Origin: Bradyrhizobium guangdongense
GTDB taxonomy: Bacteria > Pseudomonadota > Alphaproteobacteria > Rhizobiales > Xanthobacteraceae
Reading direction: 5' to 3'
DNA length: 64,000 nucleotides
Assembly (NCBI RefSeq): GCF_004114975.1
Contig: NZ_CP030051.1
Coordinates: 2,480,001-2,544,000, forward strand
Shown here one piece after another: positions 27,125 to 35,912 of this stretch. Positions within the stretch are counted from its first letter, which is position 1. Each line of letters starts with the position of its first letter. The position numbers were made by a program, and so were the translations under genes. The notes under the pieces were generated by a model. The model saw only the letters and a program-made list of their open reading frames with translations, did not search any database and was not told where the DNA came from.

Positions 27125-28645
27125 TTACGCTGCGCCGAACCACCTCGTCAGCGCCTGCGAAAGTCCGCCGCCGCTCTGGTCTCCCACCCAGGCCACATGG
27201 CCGTCGGGCCGCACCAGCACGGCGTTCGGCGCTGACACCGCGCCGATGCACGGAAGCTCCCATGCGCCATCATAGACGGTGTCGATGCGCGTGACGCGAT
27301 CGGCGAAGGGCGCCATGTCGAAGCCCACCAGCCCGCCGAGATCGAGCAGCACGCCGCGCGCCTGATGCAGCAGCGTGAACAGCTGCTGCTTGCGGCCCGC
27401 GACGGTCAAGGCGAGATCGGGCATGCGGCGGCCGAGCAGGGGATGGCCGTCGCCGAGATCGTAGTGGATGTCGAGCCCGCTCATCATCGCGCCGTAGCGC
27501 CGGCGCGGCTCCTCCATCGAAAGCAGCTCGGACATCACCTCGCGCGCAGCCTTGCGGCCGTGGTCGTCGCGGCGGAGCAGGGCGATCTGCGCTCTTGTGT
27601 TGCGCAGCACGCGCGCGGCGACGCCATGGCGTTCGGCGTGGTAGCTGTCGAGCAGGCTGTCGGGCGCGAGGCCCCTTGCGACCAGCGCCAGCTTCCAGCC
27701 GAGATTGACGGCATCCTGCAGGCCGGTGTTGAGGCCCTGGCCACCGACGGAGTGATGGATATGCGCGGCATCGCCGGCGAGCAGCACGCGCCCGTTGCGA
27801 TAGGCGACGGCCTGCCGCGCCGCATCGGTGAAGCGGGAGATCCAGGCCGGACTGTGGACGCCGAAATCGGTGCCGTACACCGCGACGAGCGCTTCGCTGA
27901 GATCGCTTAAATCTGGCTCGCCGCTGCGGTCGAGCGTTGCTTCCGTCATCACCACCAGCACGCGACCGCTCTCGCTTCTACTGAGGCCGTGAAAGCCGAG
28001 CGCATCGTGACGCAGGCCCCATGCGGGCGTCTCGCGCATCTCGACCTCGGCCATGAGGTTGCTGAGCGTCGCATCGGTACCGGCGAAGTCGATGCGGGCA
28101 GCCTTGCGCACGAGGCTGCGGCCGCCGTCGCAGCCGACCAGGTAATCCGCGCGCAAGCTCGCGCCGCCGGCGAGCGTCACGTCGACGCCGGCTTCGTTCT
28201 GCGAGATCTCGCTCACCTCGCTGCTCCGATAGACGGGGACGCCGAGCTCGGCGACCCAATTGGCCAGGATGCGCTCGATGTGGCTCTGCCGCAGCGCCAG
28301 TCCATAAGGGTGGCGGGTCGGCAGATCGGAGATGTCGAGCCGCGTCCAGGCGAAGCCCGCGAGCTGCGTGACCTTGCCTTCGCGCAGGAAGCGATCCGCG
28401 ACGCCGCGCTGATCGAGGATCTCGATGCTGCGCGCGTGCAGGCCGCCGGCCCGCGTGCCCGTGAGATCCTGGCTTTCGCGGCGCTCGAGAACCGCGACGT
28501 CGCATTGTCCGAGCGCCAGCTCCGCCGCCAGCATCAACCCGGTCGGCCCGCCGCCGGCGATGAGGACGGCATGATCAGGCGCGAGCGCAGGCCGCCCCGG
28601 TGAGGCGTGAGCGCGCGTGCGTGCGTTCGGAAGCAGGACAGGCAT
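27125..28645 (-). CDS. FAD-dependent aromatic monooxygenase (PheA/TfdB/MhpA-like)
   Basis: A 506-residue flavoprotein hydroxylase. The dinucleotide motif GGGPTG is at 31-36, with ERR at 54-56, the DG motif CDGG at 172-175 and the second FAD motif GDAAHIHHSVGGQGLNTG from 291. A thioredoxin-like C-terminal domain follows. These are group A monooxygenases that hydroxylate phenolic or polyketide rings with NAD(P)H and O2. ATG 28645 is chosen for a purine-rich AGAGGGG upstream. The substrate is unknown and no pathway genes are nearby. Confidence 0.88.
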   Translation of the reverse strand: MPVLLPNARTRAHASPGRPALAPDHAVLIAGGGPTGLMLAAELALGQCDVAVLERRESQDLTGTRAGGLHARSIEILDQRGVADRFLREGKVTQLAGFAWTRLDISDLPTRHPYGLALRQSHIERILANWVAELGVPVYRSSEVSEISQNEAGVDVTLAGGASLRADYLVGCDGGRSLVRKAARIDFAGTDATLSNLMAEVEMRETPAWGLRHDALGFHGLSRSESGRVLVVMTEATLDRSGEPDLSDLSEALVAVYGTDFGVHSPAWISRFTDAARQAVAYRNGRVLLAGDAAHIHHSVGGQGLNTGLQDAVNLGWKLALVARGLAPDSLLDSYHAERHGVAARVLRNTRAQIALLRRDDHGRKAAREVMSELLSMEEPRRRYGAMMSGLDIHYDLGDGHPLLGRRMPDLALTVAGRKQQLFTLLHQARGVLLDLGGLVGFDMAPFADRVTRIDTVYDGAWELPCIGAVSAPNAVLVRPDGHVAWVGDQSGGGLSQALTRWFGAA

Positions 28646-28964
28646 GTGGTGACCCCTCTCAGGTGGCGTGAGGCGCGGGGGTGTACTCCGGGGGAGGGCG
28701 CTTGAAGCAAGGGCGTTGCGCACCACATATTCAGCTGGGAGGAGGGGCTTTGTCCCTCGTCGCGGCGCCGTGCCGAAGGACCGTGCTTCCCCGCTCGGCT
28801 GCCAGCAGCGGACAGCCCGTCCGGCGCCTGGCGCGCCCGATCAGAAAAGTGTGGAGGCCGGCAAAAAAGAAGGCCGGTGCGGGCGGCAAGTGTACACTTT
28901 GGCACCGTGGGTTCCGTCACGGGAAAGTAATGGTTCCGCATCGCCACCGCGGAATCCAAGCCAA
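28646..28964. other. Divergent intergenic region
   Basis: This gap lies between the reverse-strand monooxygenase and the forward Crp/Fnr gene and presumably holds both promoters. I see no clear symmetrical operator. Confidence 0.35.
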
Positions 28965-29687
28965 ATGCGTCCGAAGCCCGAGAGCTCTCGTCCTCTGAAT
29001 GACCTCATTGGATCCCTTAGCAGCAAGGAATTCGAGTTCTTCAGGCACTCTTTCGACGTTGGCGAGGGCACCGTCGGACAGGTGCTGTACCATCCCGGCG
29101 ATCCGGTCGAAAACGTCTACTTCCCCTGCGGTCCTACGCTCCTGTCGCTTGCGATCGCGGCCAACGAGGACCGCGATGTCGAAGCCGTCCTGATCGGCCG
29201 GGAAGGGGCTGTCGGCGTCGTCGCCGATGGCGACGGCCTGCCGACCTATTCGCGCATCTCGGTCAAGGCCGGCGGCCCGCTGGTTCGACTGCCGGTGCGC
29301 AAGCTGGGCGAGGCCAAAGCAGGTTCGGGCGGATTGGAACGGCTGCTGGCGCGATATTCCCATTACCTGCTGGCGTATCTCGGCCAATCGGCAGTCTGCA
29401 ACGCCGTGCATTCCATCGAGCAGCGCGCGGCGAAGTGGATCGTGCAGATCATCGAGCACACGGGCGCCGAGGACGTGACGCTCACCCATGAGCAGCTTGC
29501 CGCCCTGTTGGGGATCGGGCGCAGCTACGCCAGCCGGATCGTCCAGCGTTTCAAGGCTGAAGGCATTCTGGGCACCGCACGCGGGAAACTTCGCGTCCAG
29601 GACCTGCCGGAGCTTCAGCAAAGATCGTGTCAGTGCAGCGGCTGGCTCAAGAAGCACTATACCGAATTGTTTTCGAGTAGTCCCTGA
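28965..29687 (+). CDS. Crp/Fnr-family transcriptional regulator
   Basis: A 240-residue regulator. The N-terminal cyclic-nucleotide-binding-like fold (VGQVLYHPGDPVENVYFPCG) is followed by a C-terminal winged helix (LTHEQLAALLGIGRSYASRI). The fold's phosphate-binding region reads AVLIGREGAVGVVADG, unlike true cAMP binders. No Cys cluster for Fe-S is visible near the N-terminus. The start ATG 28965 gives MRPKPESSRPLNDLIGSLSS. Confidence 0.88.
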   Translation: MRPKPESSRPLNDLIGSLSSKEFEFFRHSFDVGEGTVGQVLYHPGDPVENVYFPCGPTLLSLAIAANEDRDVEAVLIGREGAVGVVADGDGLPTYSRISVKAGGPLVRLPVRKLGEAKAGSGGLERLLARYSHYLLAYLGQSAVCNAVHSIEQRAAKWIVQIIEHTGAEDVTLTHEQLAALLGIGRSYASRIVQRFKAEGILGTARGKLRVQDLPELQQRSCQCSGWLKKHYTELFSSSP

Positions 29688-29809
29688 GGCCCTTGCCTGG
29701 GAACGCCGGGGCGCGGCCACCGGCCGCCGTCTGCTCGTGCGTTCAGGAGTCGGAAGAGCGCAGGGCGAACCAAAGGCCTCGCACTGACTTATCGGGCAAG
29801 GAGGTCATC

Positions 29810-30166
29810 ATGGAACGCTACGCCATACCACGTCTCGCGCTGTTGGTGACGCAGGACACGGAACAGCGCCACTCCCTTGCCGATGCTCTTTCGACCGCTG
29901 CATTCGACGTGATCGAATGTGCCAGCCCCGTTGCAGCCGAGCTGATCGTTGCGAAGGTCGGCCCCGACCTTCATGTGCTGATATCCGATCTTTCCCGACC
30001 GGAAGATCCCGACGGAACTGCGCTCGCGGAGTTCGCGGCCGCCTTCTTTCCGCATCTAAAGATCATCTCCGTAGCCGGGAACGAGCAACAACCACTTCCG
30101 GGCCGCGCGCATCGCCTTGCAAAATCCTGTGCGCCTGATGAGATCGTCAGGCTTGCCGCCGCATGA
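29810..30166 (+). CDS. Response-regulator receiver-like protein
   Basis: A 118-residue protein in the length and alternation of a CheY-like receiver (ALLVTQDTEQRHSLADAL, then VLISDLSRPEDPDG with the candidate acceptor Asp, and a final IVRLAAA helix). The acidic pair at the first strand is replaced by TQD, so phosphorylation chemistry may be altered. AAGGAGG precedes ATG 29810. No kinase is adjacent. Confidence 0.65.
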   Translation: MERYAIPRLALLVTQDTEQRHSLADALSTAAFDVIECASPVAAELIVAKVGPDLHVLISDLSRPEDPDGTALAEFAAAFFPHLKIISVAGNEQQPLPGRAHRLAKSCAPDEIVRLAAA

Positions 30167-30188
30167 CCGTTTCCCGGCGCGCGCCCGC

Positions 30189-30434
30189 CTAGCTCTTTCC
30201 GCCTCTGACGAGGCGAAAGCGAACAGCCGACAGCTCGTCAGGAGGGACGCGCGCCGGCGTGAACCCGGTATCGACGCGATGGGCGCGCTTGCAATTGGGG
30301 CAGACGAAAAGGTGGGCGATGATCGCCTCCTGCTCGTCCCGCACGAGCTCCGAGCGAAACCATCTCATGGCGACATGACAATGAGGGCAGTCCGGGGCTT
30401 CGAGCTGGCCCAGAGCGTTCGTCAGCCGTTTCAT
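30189..30434 (-). CDS. Small zinc-ribbon protein
   Basis: An 81-residue protein with two Cys pairs, PDCPHCHVAMRW and FVCPNCKRAHRV, forming a likely zinc ribbon. MKRLTNALGQLEA is taken as the start. The function is unknown; it could bind nucleic acid. Confidence 0.65.
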   Translation of the reverse strand: MKRLTNALGQLEAPDCPHCHVAMRWFRSELVRDEQEAIIAHLFVCPNCKRAHRVDTGFTPARVPPDELSAVRFRLVRGGKS

Positions 30435-30598
30435 GTCTGCCCCCTGTGTTGGCAAACAGTAGCAAGCCAGGCGGCTTCGCATTGTATCAAACGATACATA
30501 ACGGTACCGCAACAACTGAAAAATGGCTGATCCTCTGGAATCCGGATTGAAATTCACGGAGTGGTCATGGCGTGTGCATTCAGCGAAAGGGATTGCGC

Positions 30599-30799
30599 CT
30601 AGTCGTCCTTCGCCAAATCGCCGGGCTGGGCCGGGGCGTCGATGGTTCCACCCTCGCCGTGCAGGAGGTCCCTTGTGTCGTCGTCAGTCTCGCCCGCGTC
30701 CTCGATGACGGCCTCCTGCGTCTCGCGCGCGCTATCGATGCGCGTCTTGGGGCCGGGCAGATCTCGCGACGTCCGGGGCGCAGCAGTCTTTGAAGTCAT
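30599..30799 (-). CDS. Small acidic protein, unknown function
   Basis: A 66-residue hydrophilic protein (MTSKTAAPRTSRDLPGPKTR), acidic toward the C-terminus, probably disordered. AGGAGG lies seven bases before the start at 30799. Confidence 0.55.
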   Translation of the reverse strand: MTSKTAAPRTSRDLPGPKTRIDSARETQEAVIEDAGETDDDTRDLLHGEGGTIDAPAQPGDLAKDD

Positions 30800-30855
30800 G
30801 GCCGCTCCTCCTGATCGACCAACGCGCGAGACGATCGGATCGTTCGTTTGACACT

Positions 30856-30932
30856 TTGGGCAAAACAGGGGAATGATGGCATCATCGAAATCTTCGGTCA
30901 GCCCGCGAGGAGAGCCTCCGCCGCGGGCTTTT
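30856..30932 (+). repeat. Dispersed intergenic repeat with terminator-like hairpin
   Basis: It begins TTGGGCAAAACAGGGG, includes TAATGGCATC-like sequence, and ends in a hairpin: GCCCGCG at 30901-30907 pairs with CGCGGGC at 30922-30928 and is followed by TTTT. The same order is found at 35835-35912. The hairpin could terminate forward transcription, though no forward gene lies just upstream. Confidence 0.6.
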
Positions 30933-30937
30933 GTCTG

Positions 30938-31016
30938 TCCAAAGTCATGATGGCAGCTGATGAGCCACCAGGAGACGTTTCAGGATCGGCAGCTTGAAGA
31001 CAGGTTTTGGACCCGA
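30938..31016 (+). repeat. Dispersed intergenic repeat, copy at 30.9 kb
   Basis: It directly follows the hairpin repeat and matches 22462-22537: TCCAAAGTCATGATG, then GAGACGTTTC, GATCGG and GACCCGAAG. The two repeat units may be parts of one larger element here. Confidence 0.55.
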
Positions 31017-31026
31017 AGGCGACTAA

Positions 31027-31416
31027 TTAGGTGGCCGCAATAGCCGGATTTTCGATTTCCCCTTTCGGCGCTTTGGAGAGTTGTTTCGCCAGATCAATTG
31101 CTGCTTGCTCCGTCCAACTGGGATCACTAATCTGGACCGTACCGCTTTCAATTAACTCTCTGAGAATCGGCGTAAGAAGCACTCGTCCATCAGCGCGAAA
31201 CTCGACCTTTTGACCGACGTTGTTAGCCCCAAAGACGCGCAGTTTTTCCTTCGATGCCTCTGCGAAAGTCAGCTTTAGGATAGGTCTCGCCGTCCGCTAG
31301 TCATGGTCGATCGTCGCTCCGCTGAGCAGAACTACGATTTCATCGGCCATGCATCCTGAAATCCAGAGAACACTGGTAAGCGCAAATAGAAACGATCGGC
31401 ACGTGAGTGACCTCAT
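31027..31416 (-). pseudogene. Lipoprotein with SecDF P1-head-like domain, interrupted by one in-frame TAG
   Basis: ATG 31416 opens MRSLTCRSFLFALTSVLW followed by ISGC, a lipoprotein signal with lipobox Cys22. After 39 codons an amber TAG at 31297-31299 interrupts. In the same frame 89 further codons continue (ILKLTFAEASKEKLRVFG, then VEFRADGRVLLTPILRELIE and ISDPSWTEQAAIDLAKQL) to TAA at 31027. This second part resembles the SecD P1 head subdomain, which also occurs in stand-alone lipoproteins. A single base change would restore the gene, so decay is recent or the base is an error. Confidence 0.7.
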
Positions 31417-31483
31417 CCCGACTCCAAGTCGCATCGCTGGGATCCTATCTATTATAGAGGAATACAGCGATATCGCCTATCGA

Positions 31484-31706
31484 ACCCTGGCTGTGTGAAA
31501 AGCCACGAGTCAGCTACGATTCCTCCGTTTCCTGATGGGGAATACGGACGGGACGCTTCGTTGAAGGCGCGGACAGATCCGAGCTGACGCTCTTGCCGGA
31601 ATGTCTGGAGGATTGGGTAGGCGAGGACAATGCCGTCCATGTGATCGATGTGTTTGTCGAGGCGCTCGACCTGCATGGAATGGGGGTTGAGCTTCCGAGA
31701 GATGAC
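31484..31706 (+). mobile_element. IS1182-family 5'-end fragment
   Basis: It starts with the same end sequence as the copy at 2999 (ACCCTGGCTGTGTGAAAA). It then encodes a broken transposase N-terminus in one frame: GRFVEGADRSELTLLPEC, then VHVIDVFVEALDLHGMG. The similarity fades near 31700. Confidence 0.75.
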
Positions 31707-31835
31707 CCGACCAAGGCGTGCCGGCTACCGAGGGCCGCCTTTGACCCCGAGCGGACGTTTCCTTAGCCTGAGGCAGCGAAAGCCGCGTTAGGAACGAAGA
31801 AAATGACCCGGTGTTCAGCTCTCTTTGGAGTCCTG

Positions 31836-32036
31836 ATGCTGAACGCTGAAGAATGCCGCACTCTTGCCGAACAATACCGGGAGCGGGCTAACCAAGAGAG
31901 TGTGCCACGCGTCGCGAATGTCCTTCGCAGTGTTTGCCATGCCTACCTCGCGCTGGCTAGCCAGCTCGAACTTCTGGCCTCCGTGGAGCGCCAGGAGATC
32001 GCGAGAACCGCCCGGAAGGATGATCCGGGGCCGTAG
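31836..32036 (+). CDS. Small helical protein, unknown function
   Basis: A 66-residue protein, MLNAEECRTLAEQYRERANQ, then a helix containing VCHAYLALASQLELLAS. The MxAEECRxLAxxYR opening is typical of small uncharacterised Bradyrhizobium proteins. Confidence 0.55.
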   Translation: MLNAEECRTLAEQYRERANQESVPRVANVLRSVCHAYLALASQLELLASVERQEIARTARKDDPGP

Positions 32037-32163
32037 TTTCGCCCGAGCAGGAAGCGGCCGAAGCTTTGCATTAACGGATTTTAACTCGGCGGACCGCTCG
32101 CTGTTCACAAGGGGTTCATTGCTGCTGCCGTAATCCGCCCGCTTCCAGCAAGCAGGCAGGACA

Positions 32164-32493
32164 ATGAGTTCCTTTGATGCAATGGCTGCGGCTCTCGACT
32201 GGCTTGATGCCTATCGCGCGAGTGATCTTTCGATCGATGATCTCTACACTGTCGACGCGCAGATACTCTGCGGCTGCGGCGGTGAAAAGGCCATGTCCGG
32301 CTCGCTGAAGCGAAAGTCCTATTGGCGCGCGAGGTTCATCGACAAACCGGCTGGGGACCTGATTGATCTCGCCGACTGCGGCGGCGAGATCGTGGCTGTG
32401 ACCTACCGGACCCCGCAGGATGTCGTCCAAGCCACCCTCTCATTCGACGCGGACAGCGGCCTGATCTCCCTTCATCGCTGCGGCCCGCTCTAA
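32164..32493 (+). CDS. Conserved hypothetical protein
   Basis: A 109-residue protein (MSSFDAMAAALDWLDAYRAS) with CGCGG and a mixed beta pattern toward the end (VVQATLSFDADSGLISLHRC). No family is recognised. It is followed 43 bp later by a small gene on the same strand. Confidence 0.6.
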   Translation: MSSFDAMAAALDWLDAYRASDLSIDDLYTVDAQILCGCGGEKAMSGSLKRKSYWRARFIDKPAGDLIDLADCGGEIVAVTYRTPQDVVQATLSFDADSGLISLHRCGPL

Positions 32494-32536
32494 TGACAAG
32501 AGATCCGGCTGCCCACTCTTTGCCGGAGGACAGGCA

Positions 32537-32713
32537 ATGAAAGACATGCAGATGAGCCTTGAGAAGCTTCGCACCGATGCAGCAGAAGCGGCTCTGGTTC
32601 GTGACCTCGCAACCGAGCCTGACAAGAAAGCTCTCTACACCCTGCTGGCGGAGCATCTGTCCAACCTTGCGGACGAGGTGGAGCGGGCAATCAGGAGGCA
32701 AGCGCGGGCTTAG
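32537..32713 (+). CDS. Small helical protein, unknown function
   Basis: A 58-residue protein, MKDMQMSLEKLRTDAAEAAL, then KKALYTLLAEHLSNLADEVE. An AGGA-rich stretch precedes ATG 32537. The pattern is fully helical. It may be co-transcribed with the gene at 32164. Confidence 0.6.
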   Translation: MKDMQMSLEKLRTDAAEAALVRDLATEPDKKALYTLLAEHLSNLADEVERAIRRQARA

Positions 32714-33008
32714 CGGGCATGCAGTTCAGTTATCGCGACTTCTGCTGTGAGCCATAACCAGCCTGCGACGAGGTCTGCCGATCCATCGGCTCTTGACCCG
32801 AAGCGACCTGCGTCTTTCGTGTCAGTGGTTATCAACAGGAGTGACGACCATTCTCCACGAATCGCGCCCACCACAAAGTGGTGCCGTCGCCGACCGTGAC
32901 GCTTTGCAGCGCGATAACGCTCCGGGTTAAGTGTTCGCTAACCAGCCGCAGCGCTCTGAATCTTAACGCCTTTGGGGTTTCCTGACGGGAAGATCGGGAT
33001 AATCTGGT

Positions 33009-34136
33009 ATGGCGCAATCTGCAGTCCAGCGAACGACCATCGAACCTCGCACAGAGTTCAAAAGGGGAGTCGACAAGCGCGCCCGCTTGCGGCGGCAGAT
33101 GTATGTTGCGCAGATGGCCAGCTTCATCCTGGATGCTGCCATCCTGTTTCTATACGCTCTCAACGGCACCATATCGATTTCGGCTTCAGCGTGGTACGTC
33201 GCCGCGGGAGTGGGATGGACCGCGATTGCGTTGATCCTTTCCGAATTGCACTTCAACGACCGCTTTCGAGATCACTACCTCACGGTACCGCAAAGCCTCG
33301 GAAGCATAGGTATTGAACTGCTCGCGATCTATTTCATTCCAGAGGTCGGATTCTATTTCGCGTGTATCATCTTCGTGGTGCTTGGCTTCGGTGCCCTTCG
33401 TATGTCTGCCCGGCAGACCGGCGTTGTTTGGGCGTACGCTGCGATTGGCCTCACGACCGTCTTCACACTGACTAATCAGCGCATTGCTATGCCGATGGAT
33501 TCGTATGCAGATCGACATCTAGCTTTGCTGTGCTTCGTCACTGCTCTTGGCAGGTGCGCGTTCACCGGGCTGTACGGCGCTTCCCTGCGCGAGGCACTTT
33601 ACAGGCGCGGGAATGAACTCAAGCTCGCGCACGCCAAGATCGAGGAGCTTGCACAGGTCGATGAACTCACCGGCGTACTCAATCGACGCTACGTCATGCG
33701 GGCTTTGAACGATGAAATGGCACGGGCACAACGTGCCGGTACGCCGTGTTCTCTCGCAATCATAGACATAGACTTCTTCAAGCGCATCAATGACTCATAT
33801 GGTCATCCGACTGGAGACGAAGTACTGCGAGGCTTTGCACTCATGCTCGTCCGCAATATGCGCTCCATAGATAGGATTGGCAGATACGGTGGCGAGGAAT
33901 TTCTTGTAGTGATGCCGGATGCCGCAAAAGATCAGGCCGTTTTGGTAATGGACCGGCTAAGGCAAATCATTTCAGAACAGCATTGGGATTCTGTTTCCGA
34001 TGATTTGAGGGTGACCTTATCGGCCGGAATAGCGCAGGTTCGCCCGAATGATGCTCCTGAGGACACTTTGGCTCGCGCTGACGCTGCCTTGTACAAGGCA
34101 AAAGACGCAGGCCGAAATCGGGTTGCTGTCGGTTGA
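33009..34136 (+). CDS. Integral-membrane diguanylate cyclase
   Basis: A 375-residue protein with about six N-terminal TM helices (residues 30-195, MASE-like) and a C-terminal GGDEF domain. The active site is GGEEF at 294-298. The inhibitory I-site RxxD is intact as Arg285-Ser-Ile-Asp288, exactly five residues before GGEEF. It should make c-di-GMP under product inhibition, unlike the cyclase at 11353. It is a single-gene unit. Confidence 0.9.
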   Translation: MAQSAVQRTTIEPRTEFKRGVDKRARLRRQMYVAQMASFILDAAILFLYALNGTISISASAWYVAAGVGWTAIALILSELHFNDRFRDHYLTVPQSLGSIGIELLAIYFIPEVGFYFACIIFVVLGFGALRMSARQTGVVWAYAAIGLTTVFTLTNQRIAMPMDSYADRHLALLCFVTALGRCAFTGLYGASLREALYRRGNELKLAHAKIEELAQVDELTGVLNRRYVMRALNDEMARAQRAGTPCSLAIIDIDFFKRINDSYGHPTGDEVLRGFALMLVRNMRSIDRIGRYGGEEFLVVMPDAAKDQAVLVMDRLRQIISEQHWDSVSDDLRVTLSAGIAQVRPNDAPEDTLARADAALYKAKDAGRNRVAVG

Positions 34137-34189
34137 GCATTGTTGGAGAGGTTGATCTGCTCAATGAAGCAGCTGCGCGGCTGTCGATT

Positions 34190-34842
34190 GCTCAAGCAAA
34201 GGCCCCCTCAGGCGGGGGTCTTTCTTGTGCAGGAGTGACTTCCCCTTATGGCCCTTCAGCGACCTGGGGAGCCGCTCCCACGCGGTCTGCAATGACCGGA
34301 GCAGACCAATGCCTGCTTCGAAACAACCGGATCGAACGCCCGGCGAATCATGGGCTCGGTCCAAAATTTCGCGGACCTTCAGCGCCAACTTTGCCTGAGT
34401 AACTGGCTTTTCCAGAAGGTCTACGCCCTCATCTAGCCGCCCCTGGTGAACGACTGCGTTGCGCGAATAGCCAGTCATGTAGAGAATCCTGAGATGTGGC
34501 CGGATCTCTTGCGCTCGTCTTCCTAACTCGCGTCCGTTGATGCCAGGCATAACCACGTCGGTCAGTAGGAGATCGACCGCCTGGTTGTCTTGCAACAGGA
34601 CCGTCAATGCCGACTGCGCGCCGCCGGCAGACAGAACGCGATAATTGAGATCGCGCAGCACATCCGAGATATGGCTTCTAAGATCGGGATCATCTTCAAC
34701 GACGAGAATTGTTTCGACTGAGCTGCCCTCCGATAGGAGCTCGCCATCGTCGCTCGAACCGGGCTGCGGCTCACTCCCGGTATATCGAGGGAAATACATC
34801 CTGATGCTCGTCCCTTCCCCCGTGCTCGAAGTCCTAGTCAGT
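34190..34842 (-). pseudogene. Hybrid histidine kinase, C-terminal fragment (ATPase end plus receiver)
   Basis: What remains is the end of a HATPase domain (TGEGTSIRMYFPRY) and a receiver domain. The receiver has the acidic pair in ILVVEDDPDLR, acceptor Asp in LLLTDVVMPGINGREL, and YMTGYSR and LEKPVT. The PAS/HisKA half is missing. Upstream of about 34842 the sequence switches to an IS1182 transposase 3' end, so the kinase appears to have been cut by that element. The downstream frame runs on past the receiver without a domain. Confidence 0.75.
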
Positions 34843-35112
34843 ATGTTTTTTGATGAAGCGCCTACAGAATGTCGCCGCTGAGATGGCGATGTTCTCGCCC
34901 ATAATCTCACACGGGTGATCGGCAAATGGAGGCTGATTGCACCCATCCGCGCTGCGTGAAGGCCGGAAAGCGCATCCAAAGCCGCAATACCCCGCCGCGA
35001 TACTCCCTTTGGCCCGGTCATTGACGATCGGAGCCGACGACATCGGCCGATTGCAATGATTGGCGGCAACGGCCCGCGCCCGACCTGTGCGTTTGCACAC
35101 AAGCAAGACCCT
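34843..35112 (+). mobile_element. IS1182-family 3'-end fragment
   Basis: It encodes the transposase C-terminus FLMKRLQNVAAEMAM and, after a small shift, NLTRVIGKWRLIAPIRAA then a stop at 34968. The degraded right end GTTTGCACACAAGCAAGACCCT lies at about 35091-35112. It has the same orientation as the 5' fragment at 31484, 3.1 kb away. Confidence 0.65.
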
Positions 35113-35315
35113 ATGCGGATCTTTCGCGCAGCTCGTAGGATGGGTTTCGCAAGGGCTCAAACCATCCTGCTCACTGCAGCCGTCATGGTCCGCGCTTTCC
35201 AGACCCTAAGCCTAAATCGAAACATCTGTCGCCGTTCGACGCCGTGATTTGATGCGGACTTCGAAACAAGACGAACGGCAAATCAAGTTGACCTTTGCCC
35301 GACAGGGAAATCCGC

Positions 35316-35741
35316 TTATGTCGTGCCGGAGCCTGTCTCTCCGTCTGGTGATGCAACGACCACCGTATAGCCGTCGAGATCCTTGATCCAAAGTTCAAGG
35401 TGCTGCGCGTTCGGATTGATATGAACCTCTCGCACGACAGCGGCATTGAGTTGACGGGCGCGGGCGACGACTTCCTGGAAATCGTCCACCTCGAACCAAA
35501 TCAGAATGCCATTACCGATCGCTTGTGCTGGGTCCCCGATCGCACCATGATGATGATCAGCGTTCCAATCGTGCAATTGCAGGATGAGCCCGTCACTCCC
35601 CCATTTGCTCGTGTGGTGCCGTGGGTCCCACAATCTTTCATATTGATCACCCCCGTGCCCACCGACACAGCCGAGCAGCCGCTGGTACCATCGGCTCGAC
35701 TTCCGAACGTCCCGACAGAGGATGAGTGGTTGTGCACGCAT
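35316..35741 (-). CDS. VOC-family protein (glyoxalase/bleomycin-resistance fold)
   Basis: A 141-residue protein with paired beta-alpha-beta-beta-beta units. The first opens QPLILCRDVRKSSRWYQRLL and the second ILIWFEVDDFQEVVARARQL, ending HLELWIKDLDGYTVVVA. Putative metal ligands His and Glu are in LILQLHDW and QHLELW. Family roles range from isomerases to antibiotic binding, and the substrate is unknown. Confidence 0.85.
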   Translation of the reverse strand: MRAQPLILCRDVRKSSRWYQRLLGCVGGHGGDQYERLWDPRHHTSKWGSDGLILQLHDWNADHHHGAIGDPAQAIGNGILIWFEVDDFQEVVARARQLNAAVVREVHINPNAQHLELWIKDLDGYTVVVASPDGETGSGTT

Positions 35742-35834
35742 TATCCGACGTTAAATCAGCGGTCGCGCCATTACAATTCGGGTTTGTGTTTAGATGTTGC
35801 CTTCCTACGCCGGCGAATTCATTGCTTTTACAGG

Positions 35835-35912
35835 TTGGGCAAAACAGGGGCATAATGGCATCGTCGAAATTTTCGTTCAGCCTGGCGGGAAACACCTGCC
35901 GCGGGCCTTTTC
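35835..35912 (+). repeat. Dispersed intergenic repeat with hairpin, second copy
   Basis: It matches 30856-30932: TTGGGCAAAACAGGGG, then ATAATGGCATCGTCGAAAT, then a GCCTGGCGG/CCGCGGGC hairpin and CTTTTC. It differs by scattered substitutions. Confidence 0.6.
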
